Positions 6,051 through 6,336 of a DNA stretch of 6,336 bases are shown here, one piece after another; position 1 is the stretch's first letter; each line of letters starts with the position of its first letter. Source of the DNA: Planctomycetota bacterium (GTDB taxonomy: Bacteria; Planctomycetota; Phycisphaerae; Sedimentisphaerales; Anaerohalosphaeraceae). The DNA lies in contig VRUF01000157.1 in the NCBI GenBank assembly GCA_019456245.1, positions 1 through 6,336 of the forward strand. The letters are read 5' to 3'. The position numbers were made by a program, and so were the translations under genes. Below the pieces are notes generated by a model, which did no database searches, was not told the DNA's origin, and saw nothing but the letters and a program-made list of their open reading frames with translations.

Positions 6051-6336
6051 ATGTTAAAACGCAATAAATTTTTCCCTGCCCTGCTGATTGTGTCGGTGAT
6101 CAGTATTAACGGAATGTTCTTTATCCCGTTCGCTCAAGCGCAAGACGGTCACGAGGGACATGGCCAATCACAGAGAGTCTCTGTGACACAGGAACAGGTT
6201 ACCCGCCTCGGCATCAAAATAACTCGCGCTACTCGAGGCATTGTACGTAGAGAGATTCGTGCTCCCGGAGAGATCAAGGTAAATTCTGATCGTGTAGCAC
6301 ATGTGGTGCCCCGTGCAGCGGGCATCGTACGCGAGG
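6051..6336 (+). CDS. RND efflux periplasmic adaptor, CzcB/CusB type, partial (runs off right edge)
   Basis: The first 95 codons are visible. ATG 6051 follows an AAAGGAAA Shine-Dalgarno with about 7 nt spacing. Residues 1-30 are a signal peptide (MLKRNKFF, hydrophobic core, cleavage probably after FAQA). The mature N-terminus carries a His-rich DGHEGHG patch (32-38). Then comes VSVTQEQVTRLGIKITRA, IRAPGEIKVNSDRVAHVVPR and AAGIVRE, the typical opening of CzcB/CusB adaptors, where the chain enters the beta-barrel and lipoyl regions. Such proteins bridge the inner-membrane RND pump and the outer-membrane factor and may hand metal to the pump. The His patch could bind metal (inference). The gene lies 21 nt after the outer-membrane factor gene in the same operon; an RND pump gene is expected next. 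Confidence 0.9.
   Translation, partial: MLKRNKFFPALLIVSVISINGMFFIPFAQAQDGHEGHGQSQRVSVTQEQVTRLGIKITRATRGIVRREIRAPGEIKVNSDRVAHVVPRAAGIVRE

Noticed and set aside
1..6336. CRISPR arrays, tRNA or rRNA genes, insertion-sequence ends
   Set aside because: No regularly spaced repeats, cloverleaf-like or rRNA-like segments, transposase motifs or terminal inverted repeats were seen by eye.

Overview
The window looks like a chromosomal piece of a Gram-negative bacterium of moderate GC. It is most likely a planctomycete of the Phycisphaerae type. This placement is an inference from two things: a BlaI/BlaR1-type pair whose sensor carries a very large extracytoplasmic part with a carboxypeptidase-regulatory-like fold and an LPNG...QWWxPDG module that I associate with that group, and an outer-membrane tripartite efflux system.

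Left half (1-3282, minus strand): a two-gene operon with a 4-bp ATGA overlap. The first gene encodes a BlaI/MecI/CopY-family winged-helix repressor (139 aa). The second encodes a BlaR1-like M56 zinc metalloprotease sensor that runs off the left edge. It is open for 955 codons, and I checked the frame codon by codon. It has the HELSH zinc motif and a downstream ExxxD motif. No penicillin-binding sensor domain is recognisable in the visible part.

Middle (3283-3575): a divergent control region. Each direction has a perfect inverted repeat directly abutting a -10 hexamer: 16 bp on the repressor side and 22 bp on the efflux side. Both repeats share an ACA-N2-TGT core like known BlaI/CopY operators. 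A second plus-strand promoter (TTGCAT-N17-TATAAT) lies close to the first plus-strand gene. Between the two palindromes is an unexplained stretch with coding-like character.

Right half (3576-6336, plus strand): a gene series consisting of a small exported cysteine-rich protein, a small lipoprotein, a CzcC/CusC-type outer-membrane factor (also a lipoprotein) and the start of a CzcB/CusB-type periplasmic adaptor with a His-rich N-terminus. An RND pump gene would be expected just beyond the right edge.

Working model (inference): the membrane protease senses an envelope signal, possibly a metal, and cleaves the repressor. This derepresses both its own operon and the divergent metal-efflux operon, giving a BlaR1/BlaI-style proteolytic switch wired to metal export instead of beta-lactam resistance. 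The repressor has only one cysteine and lacks the CopY metal-binding cysteine motif, which favours proteolytic over direct metal sensing.
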